Shown in pieces: positions 14,818 to 23,143 of a stretch of DNA of 28,867 bases. The position numbers were made by a program, and so were the translations under genes. The notes beneath the pieces are model-generated. The model saw nothing but the letters and a program-made list of their open reading frames with translations, had not been told where the DNA came from and did not search any database. The number at the start of each line of letters is the position of its first letter. Position 1 is the stretch's first letter. Source of the stretch: Paludibacteraceae bacterium (GTDB lineage: Bacteria; Bacteroidota; Bacteroidia; Bacteroidales; Paludibacteraceae); NCBI GenBank assembly GCA_017560605.1, contig JAFZEQ010000034.1, positions 1-28,867 on the forward strand, given 5' to 3'.

Positions 14818-16113
14818 ATGTTACCATTAGCAGAAAGATTGCGTCCGAAGACGCTGGATGAGTATATAGGTCAACAACACTTGGTGGGCGAAGGTGCTAT
14901 TCTTCGTCAGATGTTGGATAGGGGTACGCTGTCGTCATTTATATTGTGGGGGCCTCCTGGGGTAGGTAAGACTACTTTAGCAAGAATTATTGCTCGTCAG
15001 TTAGAACGTCCATTTTATACGTTGTCTGCAGTGACTAGTGGTGTGAAGGATGTGCGCGATGTGATAGATAAGGCTAAGCGTCATGCTGCAAATACTAGTG
15101 GGCTGTTTGGCGTAAGTGCGGATGAGAATAAAATGGATAGAAGAGCGGTGTTGTTTATAGATGAGATACACCGTTTCTCTAAGTCGCAGCAAGATAGTTT
15201 ATTAGGCGCAGTTGAAGATGGTACGATAACACTGATTGGCGCTACCACTGAAAATCCTTCGTTCGAAGTGATAACGCCACTGTTGAGCCGTTGTCAAGTG
15301 TATGTCTTAAAATCTCTAACCAAAGATGACTTGCTCAAGCTATTGGATCGAGTTTTAAAAGAGGATGCATATATCAAAAGCCTTGATGTTGAACTGAAAG
15401 AGACAGATAGTATACTTAGATATTCTGGAGGAGATGCACGCAAACTGCTAAATATCATCGAACTAATAACCAATTCAGGTGTACGAGTAATAGATAATGA
15501 TACGGTAACAAAGCAGTTGCAACAAAATCCAGTAGCGTATGATAAGGATGGCGAATTGCACTATGATATCATTTCTGCTTTCATAAAGTCTATTAGGGGT
15601 AGCGATCCTGATGCTGCCTTGTATTGGTTGGCAAGAATGATAGCTGCGGGTGAAGATCCTAAATTTATTGCCCGTCGTTTGGTGATATCGGCAAGTGAAG
15701 ATATAGGGTTGGCAAATCCTAATGCAATGTTAGTTGCAAATGCATGTTTTGATACCCTTCAAAAGATAGGTTGGCCTGAGGGAAGAATACCACTAGCTAT
15801 GGCTACGGTCTATCTCGCAACTTCGCAGAAGTCAAATTCAGCTTATCTAGCTATTAATGAGGCTATTAAGCTAGTTGAAAAGACGGGCAATCAGCCTGTT
15901 CCGCTCCATCTTCGCAATGCTCCTACACAATTAATGGATGAGCTGGGTTATGGTCAGGGATATCAGTATGCACATGACTATCCAAATCACTTTGTCAAGC
16001 AACAATTTTTGCCTGATGATTTACGAGGAACGCGCTTGTGGTATGCGCAGGGTAGTCCACAAGAACAGAAGATGGCTGACTGGATGAAATATCTCTGGGG
16101 AGAGGAGAAATAA
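14818..16113 (+). CDS. rarA: Replication-associated recombination protein A (AAA+ ATPase)
   Basis: MgsA/RarA/WRNIP1 family clamp-loader-like ATPase that acts at stalled forks. 431 residues, normal for the family. Walker A GPPGVGKT is at 45-52, Walker B LFIDEIHRF at 112-120, sensor 1 GATTENPSFE at 141-150, followed by LLSRCQVYVL and the Arg-containing YSGGDARKLLN sensor 2 block. The C-terminal tetramerisation part includes SDPDAALYWLARM and SEDIGLANP, and the tail with PLHLRNAP and YAHDYP is diagnostic of RarA rather than RuvB or DnaX. It starts 30 bp after recN and ends at a good terminator, so recN-rarA forms a two-gene DNA maintenance unit. Confidence 0.97.
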   Translation: MLPLAERLRPKTLDEYIGQQHLVGEGAILRQMLDRGTLSSFILWGPPGVGKTTLARIIARQLERPFYTLSAVTSGVKDVRDVIDKAKRHAANTSGLFGVSADENKMDRRAVLFIDEIHRFSKSQQDSLLGAVEDGTITLIGATTENPSFEVITPLLSRCQVYVLKSLTKDDLLKLLDRVLKEDAYIKSLDVELKETDSILRYSGGDARKLLNIIELITNSGVRVIDNDTVTKQLQQNPVAYDKDGELHYDIISAFIKSIRGSDPDAALYWLARMIAAGEDPKFIARRLVISASEDIGLANPNAMLVANACFDTLQKIGWPEGRIPLAMATVYLATSQKSNSAYLAINEAIKLVEKTGNQPVPLHLRNAPTQLMDELGYGQGYQYAHDYPNHFVKQQFLPDDLRGTRLWYAQGSPQEQKMADWMKYLWGEEK

Positions 16114-16138
16114 TAGCTGTTTTTATTCTTTCCGTTAT

Positions 16139-16173
16139 AAACTACGTTATCTATCTGATAGGGTAGTTTTTTT
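16139..16173 (+). terminator. Intrinsic terminator after rarA
   Basis: AAACTAC (16139-16145) pairs with GTAGTTT (16163-16169), with an inner TATC/GATA stem, and the stem runs into seven T (16167-16173). Confidence 0.88.
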
Positions 16174-16292
16174 ATGCTTATCTACTCGTTATCTACTCGA
16201 ATACCTGATGGTTGATGATGTGTTAGTGTTGCAGGAAATTTAAGTGGATAATACTGTACTTTTTACTCTAAGTAAACTTTTTATGGAAATAA

Positions 16293-16324
16293 TTTGCAAA
16301 ATTGCTTTTTTTGTAGTACCTTTG
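16293..16324 (+). promoter_or_regulatory. Promoter of the polysaccharide/export gene run
   Basis: TTTG (16293-16296), 20 bp, TACCTTTG (16317-16324), 28 bp before the wlbA-like ATG. It is the only clear promoter before the nine-gene plus-strand run. Confidence 0.88.
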
Positions 16325-16352
16325 TGCGCTAATTGAAAAATAGAATATTTTT

Positions 16353-17330
16353 ATGCAGAATTTTGCCCTTATTGGCGCTGCGGGTTATATAGCGCCTCGT
16401 CATATCAAAGCAATTGCCGATACAGGTAATAACCTGATGGTGGCTTATGATAAATTTGACTCTGTGGGACGTCTGGATGCTAGTTTCCCAGATTGTTCCT
16501 TTTTTACGGAAAATGAGCAGTTTGACCGTTTTTGTAGTAAACAGATGCGTACAGATAATCCATTGTCTTGGATAAGTATCTGTACTCCTAACTATACTCA
16601 CGATGCATTTATTCGTTACGGATTGCGTTTGGGTTGTAATGTGATTTGCGAAAAGCCTTTGGTGTTGAATCCTTATAATATTGATAACCTAGTAGAATTG
16701 GAGCAAGAGACAGGTTGTCAGGCTTACACTATTTTGCAATTGCGTTTGCACGATAAGATAGCAGCATTGCGTGACAAAGTGAAAAACGGTCCTAAAGACA
16801 AAATATACGATGTGGACTTGACTTATATTACTAGTCGTGGTAAATGGTATTACAGTTCTTGGAAAGGTGATGTTCATAAAGCTGGTGGTATAGCTACGAA
16901 TATTGGTGTGCATTTCTATGATATGCTGCAATGGATTTTTGGTGCTGTGAAGCAGAATGTCGTTCATGTGATGTCTTTTGATCGAGTGGCTGGTTATTTG
17001 GAGCTAGAACATGCGCGAGTTCGTTATTTCTTGAGCATCAATGCGGATTGTTTACCAGCTAATGCTGTGCAGGGCGAGAAAAAGACCTATCGCACCTTGT
17101 CGATTGACGGCGAAGAGTTTGAGTTCAGCGAGGGCTTTACTGAATTGCATACCGAGAGTTATAAGCAAATATTAGCAGGTAATGGTTTTCGTATATCGGA
17201 AGCGCGTCCTTCTATAGAGATTGTAAGTGATATACGTAAATCAACTCCTATAGGTTTAGTAGGTGATTATCATCCATTAGCAAAATTGCCTTTATCTGCT
17301 CACCCATTTGGATGGGACGAGAAGAGATAA
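16353..17330 (+). CDS. wlbA: WlbA-like UDP-N-acetylglucosaminuronate 3-dehydrogenase (Gfo/Idh/MocA)
   Basis: A 325-residue NAD-dependent sugar oxidoreductase. The dinucleotide site is GAAGYIA (8-14). The EKP motif is at 100-102, its Lys101 being the family's conserved catalytic lysine, and His187 lies in TNIGVHFYD. ISICTPNYTHD, LRLGCNVICEKPLV, LTYITSRGKWYYSSWKGD and the C-terminal FSEGFTELHTESY block match WlbA/WbpB enzymes, which oxidise the 3-position of UDP-GlcNAcA en route to 2,3-diacetamido uronic acids of O-antigens and capsules. The later pathway enzymes (aminotransferase, N-acetyltransferase, epimerase) are not in this window. The gene heads the run containing Wza- and Wzc-like exporters. 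Substrate is inferred from family resemblance. Confidence 0.85.
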   Translation: MQNFALIGAAGYIAPRHIKAIADTGNNLMVAYDKFDSVGRLDASFPDCSFFTENEQFDRFCSKQMRTDNPLSWISICTPNYTHDAFIRYGLRLGCNVICEKPLVLNPYNIDNLVELEQETGCQAYTILQLRLHDKIAALRDKVKNGPKDKIYDVDLTYITSRGKWYYSSWKGDVHKAGGIATNIGVHFYDMLQWIFGAVKQNVVHVMSFDRVAGYLELEHARVRYFLSINADCLPANAVQGEKKTYRTLSIDGEEFEFSEGFTELHTESYKQILAGNGFRISEARPSIEIVSDIRKSTPIGLVGDYHPLAKLPLSAHPFGWDEKR

Positions 17331-17358
17331 TTTACTGTCTAGTGTAAAGTGTTAAGAG

Positions 17359-18195
17359 ATGAAGATAAAGAATATTTTAATCGTATTATTGTCCTTGTTG
17401 CTAGCTTCGTGTGTAACTAGTAAGAGGGTTAACTTGTTGCAAGAGCCAGGCGAGAATGGTGTACCTGCATACGCTGATACGCTGACTTATGAAGACTATG
17501 AGATACGCGTTGGTGATCGATTATATGTATATGTGTATTCGATAGACGAGCGTGTGAGTAAGATGTTTAATCCTTCTGGTACTGGTATTAATAGTTCGCA
17601 AATACGCCAAAGCTCTTCGGCGGGAGGTTCATATGACTTATACACCTACCTGGTGCTAGAAGATGGTACGATAGATTACCCTATGGTGGGTAGGATACCT
17701 GTACGCGGTATGACTACACGTGAAATTAAGCATGCGTTAGAGAAAGAGTTGGCAACTTATGTGTCAGGTTATGGTAACTATCAGATGTTGTCGGTAGAGG
17801 TAAATATTGTTCGTCGCTCGTTTAGTGTTATCAGCGATAAAGGTAGCGGTACTTTTACTATTCCAAAGGAAAAGGTAACTATATTTGAGGCCTTAGCTAT
17901 GGCTGGTGACATAGGTGATTTTGGCGATAGAAGCAATGTGCGTATCGTACGAGAGATAGAGGGACAAACACAAGTGAAAGTGTTTGATGTTCGTTCGAAG
18001 GATATTATCAACTCAGAGTACTACTACATCGAACCTAATGATGTGATATATATACAACGAATCAAAGGTCAGAGTTTTGGTATGAACTCAGTGACAACAT
18101 CTATTAGTGTGGCTGCTACTACCTTAGCCTTTGGTGGTTTTGTGTATGGTTTAGTAGTAAGAATTGTCAATGCTGTTGACAAAGGTGGTGAATAG
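17359..18195 (+). CDS. Wza-like polysaccharide export lipoprotein (first copy)
   Basis: A 278-residue outer-membrane polysaccharide export protein. The lipobox LLASC gives lipidated Cys18. A polysaccharide-export domain begins near residue 50 (YEIRVGDRLYVYVYS) and runs to about 140, with the typical LEDGTIDYPMVGRIPVRGMT block, followed by an SLBB-type ligand-binding domain (about 152-235, with GTFTIPKEKVTIFEALAMAGDIGDFG and a closing YIEPNDVIYI). A C-terminal hydrophobic segment of about 25 residues (around 245-270) follows. Family members form the outer-membrane exit channel for capsule or exopolysaccharide, docked to a Wzc-type co-polymerase, which lies two genes downstream. It starts 28 bp after wlbA. 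Confidence 0.93.
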   Translation: MKIKNILIVLLSLLLASCVTSKRVNLLQEPGENGVPAYADTLTYEDYEIRVGDRLYVYVYSIDERVSKMFNPSGTGINSSQIRQSSSAGGSYDLYTYLVLEDGTIDYPMVGRIPVRGMTTREIKHALEKELATYVSGYGNYQMLSVEVNIVRRSFSVISDKGSGTFTIPKEKVTIFEALAMAGDIGDFGDRSNVRIVREIEGQTQVKVFDVRSKDIINSEYYYIEPNDVIYIQRIKGQSFGMNSVTTSISVAATTLAFGGFVYGLVVRIVNAVDKGGE

Positions 18196-18224
18196 TTGAA
18201 TGTATAAATTAGGAGAATATTGTT

Positions 18225-18977
18225 ATGAGACATATATATAAGATTTTTCTACTGGTTATAGCTGTGGCAATGAGTAGTTGCTATGGTTATCGTCAGGTGG
18301 GTTTGTTGCAAGATCGCGACGATTTACCACAATACGATTCAGCTGCGTACGAACCTTATCGTTTACAAGTGAATGATGAGATTATCTACCGTGTCGTAAC
18401 CATGGATGAGACTATTGCTAAGACATTGTCAGCCAATAGCAACGGTTCTGGTCAGTACGCCAATTCGTATCGTATCTATTCGGATGGAACTGTAGATATA
18501 CCATTTTTACCACCTGTCAAGCTAGAAGGTTTGACCGAATTACAGGCACAGGATACATTGCGCAAAGCCTTTCGTGAGATTATTCCTGATGCTGATGTTA
18601 AGTTGGCTCTGTACAACAAGAAGTTTACAGTTTTAGGTGATGTTAATTCGGGTACATACACTATTTATAAAGAGCGTATGACTATTTTCCAAGCTCTAGC
18701 AATGACTGGTGATTTGATGAATTCAGGTGATCGACGTCATGTGCGTATTATTCGTCCCCGCGGCAATGCAGAGCCAGAGGTGTTAGAGTTTGATATACGA
18801 ACTAATTCAATTATTGATTCTAAATACTACTATGTTTACCCTAACGATTTGATATATGTTAGTCGTGATGCTGGTAGTTTCTATAAACAATCTAGTTATA
18901 GCGGTTTTTTGGCACTGATCACAAGTTCTGTATCGTTGCTAGTAACTGTATTGAACTATATACCTGGAGTGTGGTAA
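18225..18977 (+). CDS. Wza-like polysaccharide export lipoprotein (second copy)
   Basis: A 250-residue paralog of the upstream gene, 29 bp after it. The signal peptide ends AMSSC with Cys19 lipidated. The export domain starts at about 46 (YRLQVNDEIIYRVVT), with a SDGTVDIPFLPPVKLEGLT block, then an SLBB-type domain (GTYTIYKERMTIFQALAMTGDLMNSGDRR; YVYPNDLIYV), and a C-terminal hydrophobic run near 222-250. Domain order is the same as in the first copy, but the sequences differ substantially, so the duplication is old rather than recent. Two adjacent export lipoproteins could form a mixed ring or serve two glycans; which applies cannot be told. Confidence 0.92.
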   Translation: MRHIYKIFLLVIAVAMSSCYGYRQVGLLQDRDDLPQYDSAAYEPYRLQVNDEIIYRVVTMDETIAKTLSANSNGSGQYANSYRIYSDGTVDIPFLPPVKLEGLTELQAQDTLRKAFREIIPDADVKLALYNKKFTVLGDVNSGTYTIYKERMTIFQALAMTGDLMNSGDRRHVRIIRPRGNAEPEVLEFDIRTNSIIDSKYYYVYPNDLIYVSRDAGSFYKQSSYSGFLALITSSVSLLVTVLNYIPGVW

Positions 18978-19008
18978 AATAATCGTCGAATAATAAAAAA
19001 AACAATAT

Positions 19009-21498
19009 ATGGCACAAGAAGAAATTCTGCAGAATGGCATGATGCCAGTGGAAGAAGAGAATTCCAATTTTGATCTAATGGAGTGGGTGTTGCGTATCAT
19101 TCACCATTGGTATCTATTTGTGATAGCTGCTGTTGTAGCGCTGTCACTGGCTTATTTGAAAAACAAACGCGTGATAGAGCGTTACCTAACAACAGGTACA
19201 ATGATTATCAAAGAGGCTAGTGGATCTGGCTATGGCCAAGCATCTATTATGCAAGGTTTTGGCGTTGGTGCAGGTTATACCAATGTCAATAACCAACTTA
19301 TTATTATTGGTAGTTATGACTTGATAGGAAGAACCGTAGACTCGTTACCGTTTTTGAATGTAGAGTATATTACTAAAGGTAGATTCAAAATGCGTAACAT
19401 CTATCGTAATACTCCTATTACAGTAGAGACTACGCATATAGACCCTGCTGCGTACAATCATTTGTTCCGTTGTCAAGTACAAGAAGATGGAAAGTTGCAT
19501 ATTACGTCAGCCGATGAGGATTTTCAATTTAGCTATATTACCAATTACGGCGAAGAATTGAAAACATCGCTATTTACCGCACGAATCTGGCCTACTAGTA
19601 TAATGATGGCTACTGGTCAACACATCTATTTCCGCTTCCGTTCACGCGAGAGTCTTACTGATGAGTTTTCAGCAAACCTTCAACTTAATTTTGTTACCGA
19701 ACGCAGTACTGTGTTAGGCGTACAATTAGTGAGTGAGACACCAGATCGAGATCGCGACTTTATAGATAAACTATGCGAGATCTATCTTTTGCAAAACGTA
19801 GAGCGTAAGAATATGGTGGCAGAGAACTCCATTGACTTTATCAATGGCCAGCTAGAGGTATTGCAAGAGAGTTTGACTCGTAGCGAAGGTGCTATGACTA
19901 ACTTCCGTCAGGAGAATAAGTTTGTTGATGTAAACTCCTATGCAGGTGGTTTGATGTCAAAAGCAAGCCAATACGATCAGCAACAAATGGCATTACGCTT
20001 GAAAGAGACTTACTTGGACTATTTGACCAACTATCTAGATAAGAAAATTGAGCAAGGAGCAGTTATTGCACCTTCAACATTGGGATTGAATGAACCAATG
20101 TTGATGCAATTGGTACAGCAACTTAATGATCTACAAATTCAACGTGGCGAGCTAAGTGAAAAGAATGTCTTCTACGCTAAGTATACTACTGATATTGATA
20201 ATGTAAAATCAGCCATCTCAGAGATGGTTACTTCGATGACAGCATCGCTCGATATCGAAAAGAAGGACTTGGCTATTCGTATGCGTGATGTAGAGGAAGA
20301 GATTCAATCCCTTCCTGAAAAGGAGTTGCAAATGGTAGCTATCGAGCGTAATTATCGTATCGATGATAACTACTATACCTTCTTCTTGCAAAAACGAGCT
20401 GAGGCTGAAATTCAAAAAGCGGGTAATACTCCAGATAGCGAGATTATGGATCGCGCGCGCACGACATATGCTATGAATAGTAAGGAGAAACGCAAAAACA
20501 CAATTACCTATTTGGCTTTTGGTTTGTTGATACCACTCTTGTTGCTCATCCTATCAGAATTGCTTAATAATAAGATTCGTACACTCAAAGAGGCTGAGCG
20601 AATGTCGTCATACGATGTGCTTGGATTGTTGCGCCATGTTAAGTCGCAAGATCCTACTTACGCACGTAAGAAACCACGATCTAGTTATGCTGAAATGTTG
20701 CGTAATATTCGTATGCGTATTGAGTTTAAAGTGATGCGCAAAACAGATATTATGGTAGCCGTTACTTCTACTCAATCTGGTGATGGTAAGACTTATATTT
20801 CTACAAACTTGGCTTCACTATATTCTATGACCGGTCATCCAACCTTACTAATGGATATGGATATTCGTAAGCCTGACGTACATGAGAAACTAGGTCTAGA
20901 AGCTCCAGTGGGTGTAACCAACTATTTGATTGGCGATTGCACACTTGATGATATTATTATTCACCATGAGGAGTTAGGCTTTGATGTTATTGCGGCTGGA
21001 ACTATTCCACCTAATCCAGGTGAGTTGATACGTTGCGATAAACTCAATGAAATGCTTTCTGAACTACGCAAGAGATATACTTTTATTGTAGTAGACTCTT
21101 CTCCTGTAGGTATCGTACCTGATGCCATGGCGTTGATCGAGCAATCTGATATAGCCTTGTATGTAATTCGTTGTATGGTAACTGACAAGCGTTTTGCAAA
21201 ACAGACATTGGAGACAATTCGTGAATATCATCCAGATAAAGTCAATCTTATTCTATCCGATATCACTAGTCGTGCTGGTAAGGGCTATGGCTATGGCTAC
21301 GGCTATGGTACAAAATATGGTGGTTATGGTTATGGTTATGGCTACGGCTATGGTTACGGCTATGGTTACGGTTATGGTTATGGCTATGGCAATAAGAAGA
21401 ATAAGAAGAGAAGATATGGATTTGATTATATCCGCACACGTTTCTCTAAGAAACATCCTGATACAGCATATCAGTATATAGAGGACGATGAAGATTAA
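19009..21498 (+). CDS. Wzc-like polysaccharide co-polymerase and tyrosine autokinase
   Basis: An 829-residue inner-membrane protein fusing a Wzz-type chain-length domain and a BY-kinase. The first membrane segment is at about 33-50, the periplasmic Wzz/GNVR region with coiled coil spans about 51-497 and the second membrane segment is at 498-520. The cytoplasmic kinase has Walker A TQSGDGKT (588-595), Walker A' MDMDIRKP (615-622) and Walker B IVVDSSP (693-699). Instead of an ordinary Tyr cluster, residues 759-794 form a Gly-Tyr tract with 16 tyrosines, followed by a basic stretch and an acidic tail. BY-kinases autophosphorylate their C-terminal tyrosines to control polymer length and export. 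It follows the Wza pair by 31 bp with a strongly A-rich leader. Confidence 0.95.
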   Translation: MAQEEILQNGMMPVEEENSNFDLMEWVLRIIHHWYLFVIAAVVALSLAYLKNKRVIERYLTTGTMIIKEASGSGYGQASIMQGFGVGAGYTNVNNQLIIIGSYDLIGRTVDSLPFLNVEYITKGRFKMRNIYRNTPITVETTHIDPAAYNHLFRCQVQEDGKLHITSADEDFQFSYITNYGEELKTSLFTARIWPTSIMMATGQHIYFRFRSRESLTDEFSANLQLNFVTERSTVLGVQLVSETPDRDRDFIDKLCEIYLLQNVERKNMVAENSIDFINGQLEVLQESLTRSEGAMTNFRQENKFVDVNSYAGGLMSKASQYDQQQMALRLKETYLDYLTNYLDKKIEQGAVIAPSTLGLNEPMLMQLVQQLNDLQIQRGELSEKNVFYAKYTTDIDNVKSAISEMVTSMTASLDIEKKDLAIRMRDVEEEIQSLPEKELQMVAIERNYRIDDNYYTFFLQKRAEAEIQKAGNTPDSEIMDRARTTYAMNSKEKRKNTITYLAFGLLIPLLLLILSELLNNKIRTLKEAERMSSYDVLGLLRHVKSQDPTYARKKPRSSYAEMLRNIRMRIEFKVMRKTDIMVAVTSTQSGDGKTYISTNLASLYSMTGHPTLLMDMDIRKPDVHEKLGLEAPVGVTNYLIGDCTLDDIIIHHEELGFDVIAAGTIPPNPGELIRCDKLNEMLSELRKRYTFIVVDSSPVGIVPDAMALIEQSDIALYVIRCMVTDKRFAKQTLETIREYHPDKVNLILSDITSRAGKGYGYGYGYGTKYGGYGYGYGYGYGYGYGYGYGYGYGNKKNKKRRYGFDYIRTRFSKKHPDTAYQYIEDDED
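21283..21390 (+). repeat. In-frame GGY-TAY hexanucleotide repeat coding for Gly-Tyr
   Basis: About 16 repeats of Gly codon plus Tyr codon (GGC/GGT with TAT/TAC), interrupted once by ACA-AAA-TAT-GGT. Unit length is 6 bp, so gain or loss of units keeps the frame. It codes for the tyrosine tail of the Wzc-like kinase. Confidence 0.92.
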
Positions 21499-21515
21499 TA
21501 TCTTTCTATAAACAA

Positions 21516-21553
21516 CGCCATCTAGATGATCTTGTGTAATTGTCTAGGTGGCG
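21516..21553 (+). other. Hairpin in the leader between the kinase gene and kdsB
   Basis: CGCCATCTAGA (21516-21526) pairs with TCTAGGTGGCG (21543-21553) over 11 bp, with one U-G wobble in RNA and a 16-nt loop. No adjacent T-run. It lies 36 bp before the kdsB start and could be an attenuator or message-processing point. Confidence 0.8.
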
Positions 21554-21588
21554 AATCACTTGTTAACTATATTTTTTGTAAACAAACT

Positions 21589-22410
21589 ATGCACTTTATA
21601 GGTATCATTCCTGCTAGGTACGCTAGTTCGCGTTTTCCAGGTAAACCATTAGCTGATTTGTGCGGAAAAACGATGATAGAACGTGTTTACGAGCAAGCAT
21701 CTAAGGTACTTGACCATGTGATTGTCGCAACCGATGATACACGCATATACGACTGTGTCCAATTGTTTGGAGGTAATGTGGTAATGACATCTCCCGATCA
21801 TACTTGCGGTACCGATCGCGTATATGAGGCATATACCATTTATCGCCAACAATCCAATTGTCAGTTTTCGGATTCAGAAGTGGTTGTGATAAATATTCAG
21901 GGCGATGAGCCTTTCATTCAACCTCAGCAGATACAAGCATTAATTAGTTGTTTCCCAACCGATATAGCCACTCTAGTCCATCCATTTTCACAGAACGATA
22001 CTTATGAGGATCTGCTCAACCCTAATTATGTTAAGGTAGCTATTGCACAGCAGACCGCTCAAACTGATACTGTTGTTATAGGTAGAGCATTATATTTTTC
22101 ACGCAGCGTGATACCATATATGCGCGCTGCAGACACCACTCAGTGGCTCAATAAGGGAACCTACTATCGACATATCGGTATGTATGCTTATCGAGCAGAT
22201 GTTCTTAGAACAATTACCCAACTGCCATCATCCAATCTGGAGCAAATAGAATCTCTCGAGCAGTTGCGTTGGTTGGAGAATGGTTTGAATATACAAGTGG
22301 CTCTAACTCATCATACCTCTATTGGAATTGATACACCAGAGGATTTGCAAAAAGCAGTTAAGTTTATAACAGAAACTAAAGAATCAATATATAAGCATGT
22401 CAGCAACTAA
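21589..22410 (+). CDS. kdsB: 3-deoxy-manno-octulosonate cytidylyltransferase (CMP-Kdo synthetase)
   Basis: Activates Kdo with CTP for the inner core of lipopolysaccharide or Kdo-containing glycans. With the ATG at 21589 it has 273 residues (family about 250), starting MHFIGIIPARYASSRFPGKPL, the nucleotide-binding signature. An upstream in-frame ATG at 21526 is rejected because it sits in the hairpin and adds 21 residues without family similarity. ATDDTRIYDC, TCGTDRVYEA, NIQGDEPFIQ, the HIGMYAYRADVL block and EQLRWLENG are conserved. The C-terminus is extended by about 10-20 residues (ETKESIYKHVSN) and its last 14 bases overlap the next gene. Position after the exporter genes suggests joint expression with surface glycan synthesis. 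Confidence 0.96.
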   Translation: MHFIGIIPARYASSRFPGKPLADLCGKTMIERVYEQASKVLDHVIVATDDTRIYDCVQLFGGNVVMTSPDHTCGTDRVYEAYTIYRQQSNCQFSDSEVVVINIQGDEPFIQPQQIQALISCFPTDIATLVHPFSQNDTYEDLLNPNYVKVAIAQQTAQTDTVVIGRALYFSRSVIPYMRAADTTQWLNKGTYYRHIGMYAYRADVLRTITQLPSSNLEQIESLEQLRWLENGLNIQVALTHHTSIGIDTPEDLQKAVKFITETKESIYKHVSN

Positions 22411-23143
22411 ATGGATATTAGGAGCGATAGGTTTTGTTAGCGGTGGACCAATAGGTGCACTTATAGGTGTGTTGATTGCCTCTCTGTTTGATGGTGTATC
22501 GAGTATTAACGCCCAACATGCTAATCAATCTTCATCATCAAAACAATATCACAAAGCTACGCCAGGTGATGTGCGCGTATCTATTATAGTCCTTATGGCT
22601 TGTGTAATCAAGGCAGATGGTAGAGTACTTAAATCGGAGATTAATCATATTAAACCATTTCTGCTGCGTAACTATGGTGAAGCAGGTGCTAAACAAGCAC
22701 TAATGCTACTCAAGGAATTGTTAAATAAGAACATTGATACCGTAGCTGTTGCACATCAGATATCTCAGCATCTCAATTATTCTACGCGCTTGCAATTAGT
22801 ACATGTGCTATTAGAATTGGCTCATGCAGATGGCGAATTGCATCCTTCTGAGTTACAAATCGTATCTCTCATTAGTCAGCAGTTGCATGTTACTGACGCT
22901 GATTACAAGTCTATGTTGGCTTTGTTCCAACGAGAAAAAGATATTAATTGGGCGTATACTGCTCTCGAGATACAGCCATCTGCGACCAACGAAGAGATCA
23001 AAAAAGCATATCGACGTATGGCGATGAAGTTCCATCCTGATAAGGTGGCAACAATGGGAGAGGAAATGCGTCAACAAGCAACAGAAAAGTTTCGTGCTAT
23101 TAACGAAGCTTACGAACATATTAAGAAACAACGAGGTATATGA
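22397..23143 (+). CDS. djlA: DjlA-like membrane co-chaperone (TerB and J domains)
   Basis: A 248-residue protein with a Gly-rich N-terminal membrane segment (about 5-32), a TerB-like helical domain (about 58-168, with ACVIKADGRVLKSEI and a second HADGELHPSE metal-site-like motif) and a C-terminal J domain (about 185-248) with the HPD tripeptide at 213-215 (KFHPDKV). This is the DjlA arrangement: a J-protein on the inner membrane that stimulates DnaK. The start ATG overlaps the end of kdsB by 14 bases, and the stop overlaps the start of rlmH (ATGA), implying translational coupling on both sides. Confidence 0.93.
   Translation: MSATKWILGAIGFVSGGPIGALIGVLIASLFDGVSSINAQHANQSSSSKQYHKATPGDVRVSIIVLMACVIKADGRVLKSEINHIKPFLLRNYGEAGAKQALMLLKELLNKNIDTVAVAHQISQHLNYSTRLQLVHVLLELAHADGELHPSELQIVSLISQQLHVTDADYKSMLALFQREKDINWAYTALEIQPSATNEEIKKAYRRMAMKFHPDKVATMGEEMRQQATEKFRAINEAYEHIKKQRGI

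Noticed and set aside
16114..16352. Small RNA or gene between rarA and the wlbA-like gene
   Set aside because: The gap is explained by a terminator, a promoter and short A/T-rich sequence; no further structure was seen.
21194..21481. Open plus-strand frame rich in Met, Val and Ala overlapping the kinase tail
   Set aside because: It is the Gly-Tyr repeat read out of frame, with no independent start signal.
21526..21588. Earlier ATG for kdsB
   Set aside because: The added residues do not resemble KdsB and overlap a hairpin; the later ATG gives the standard start.
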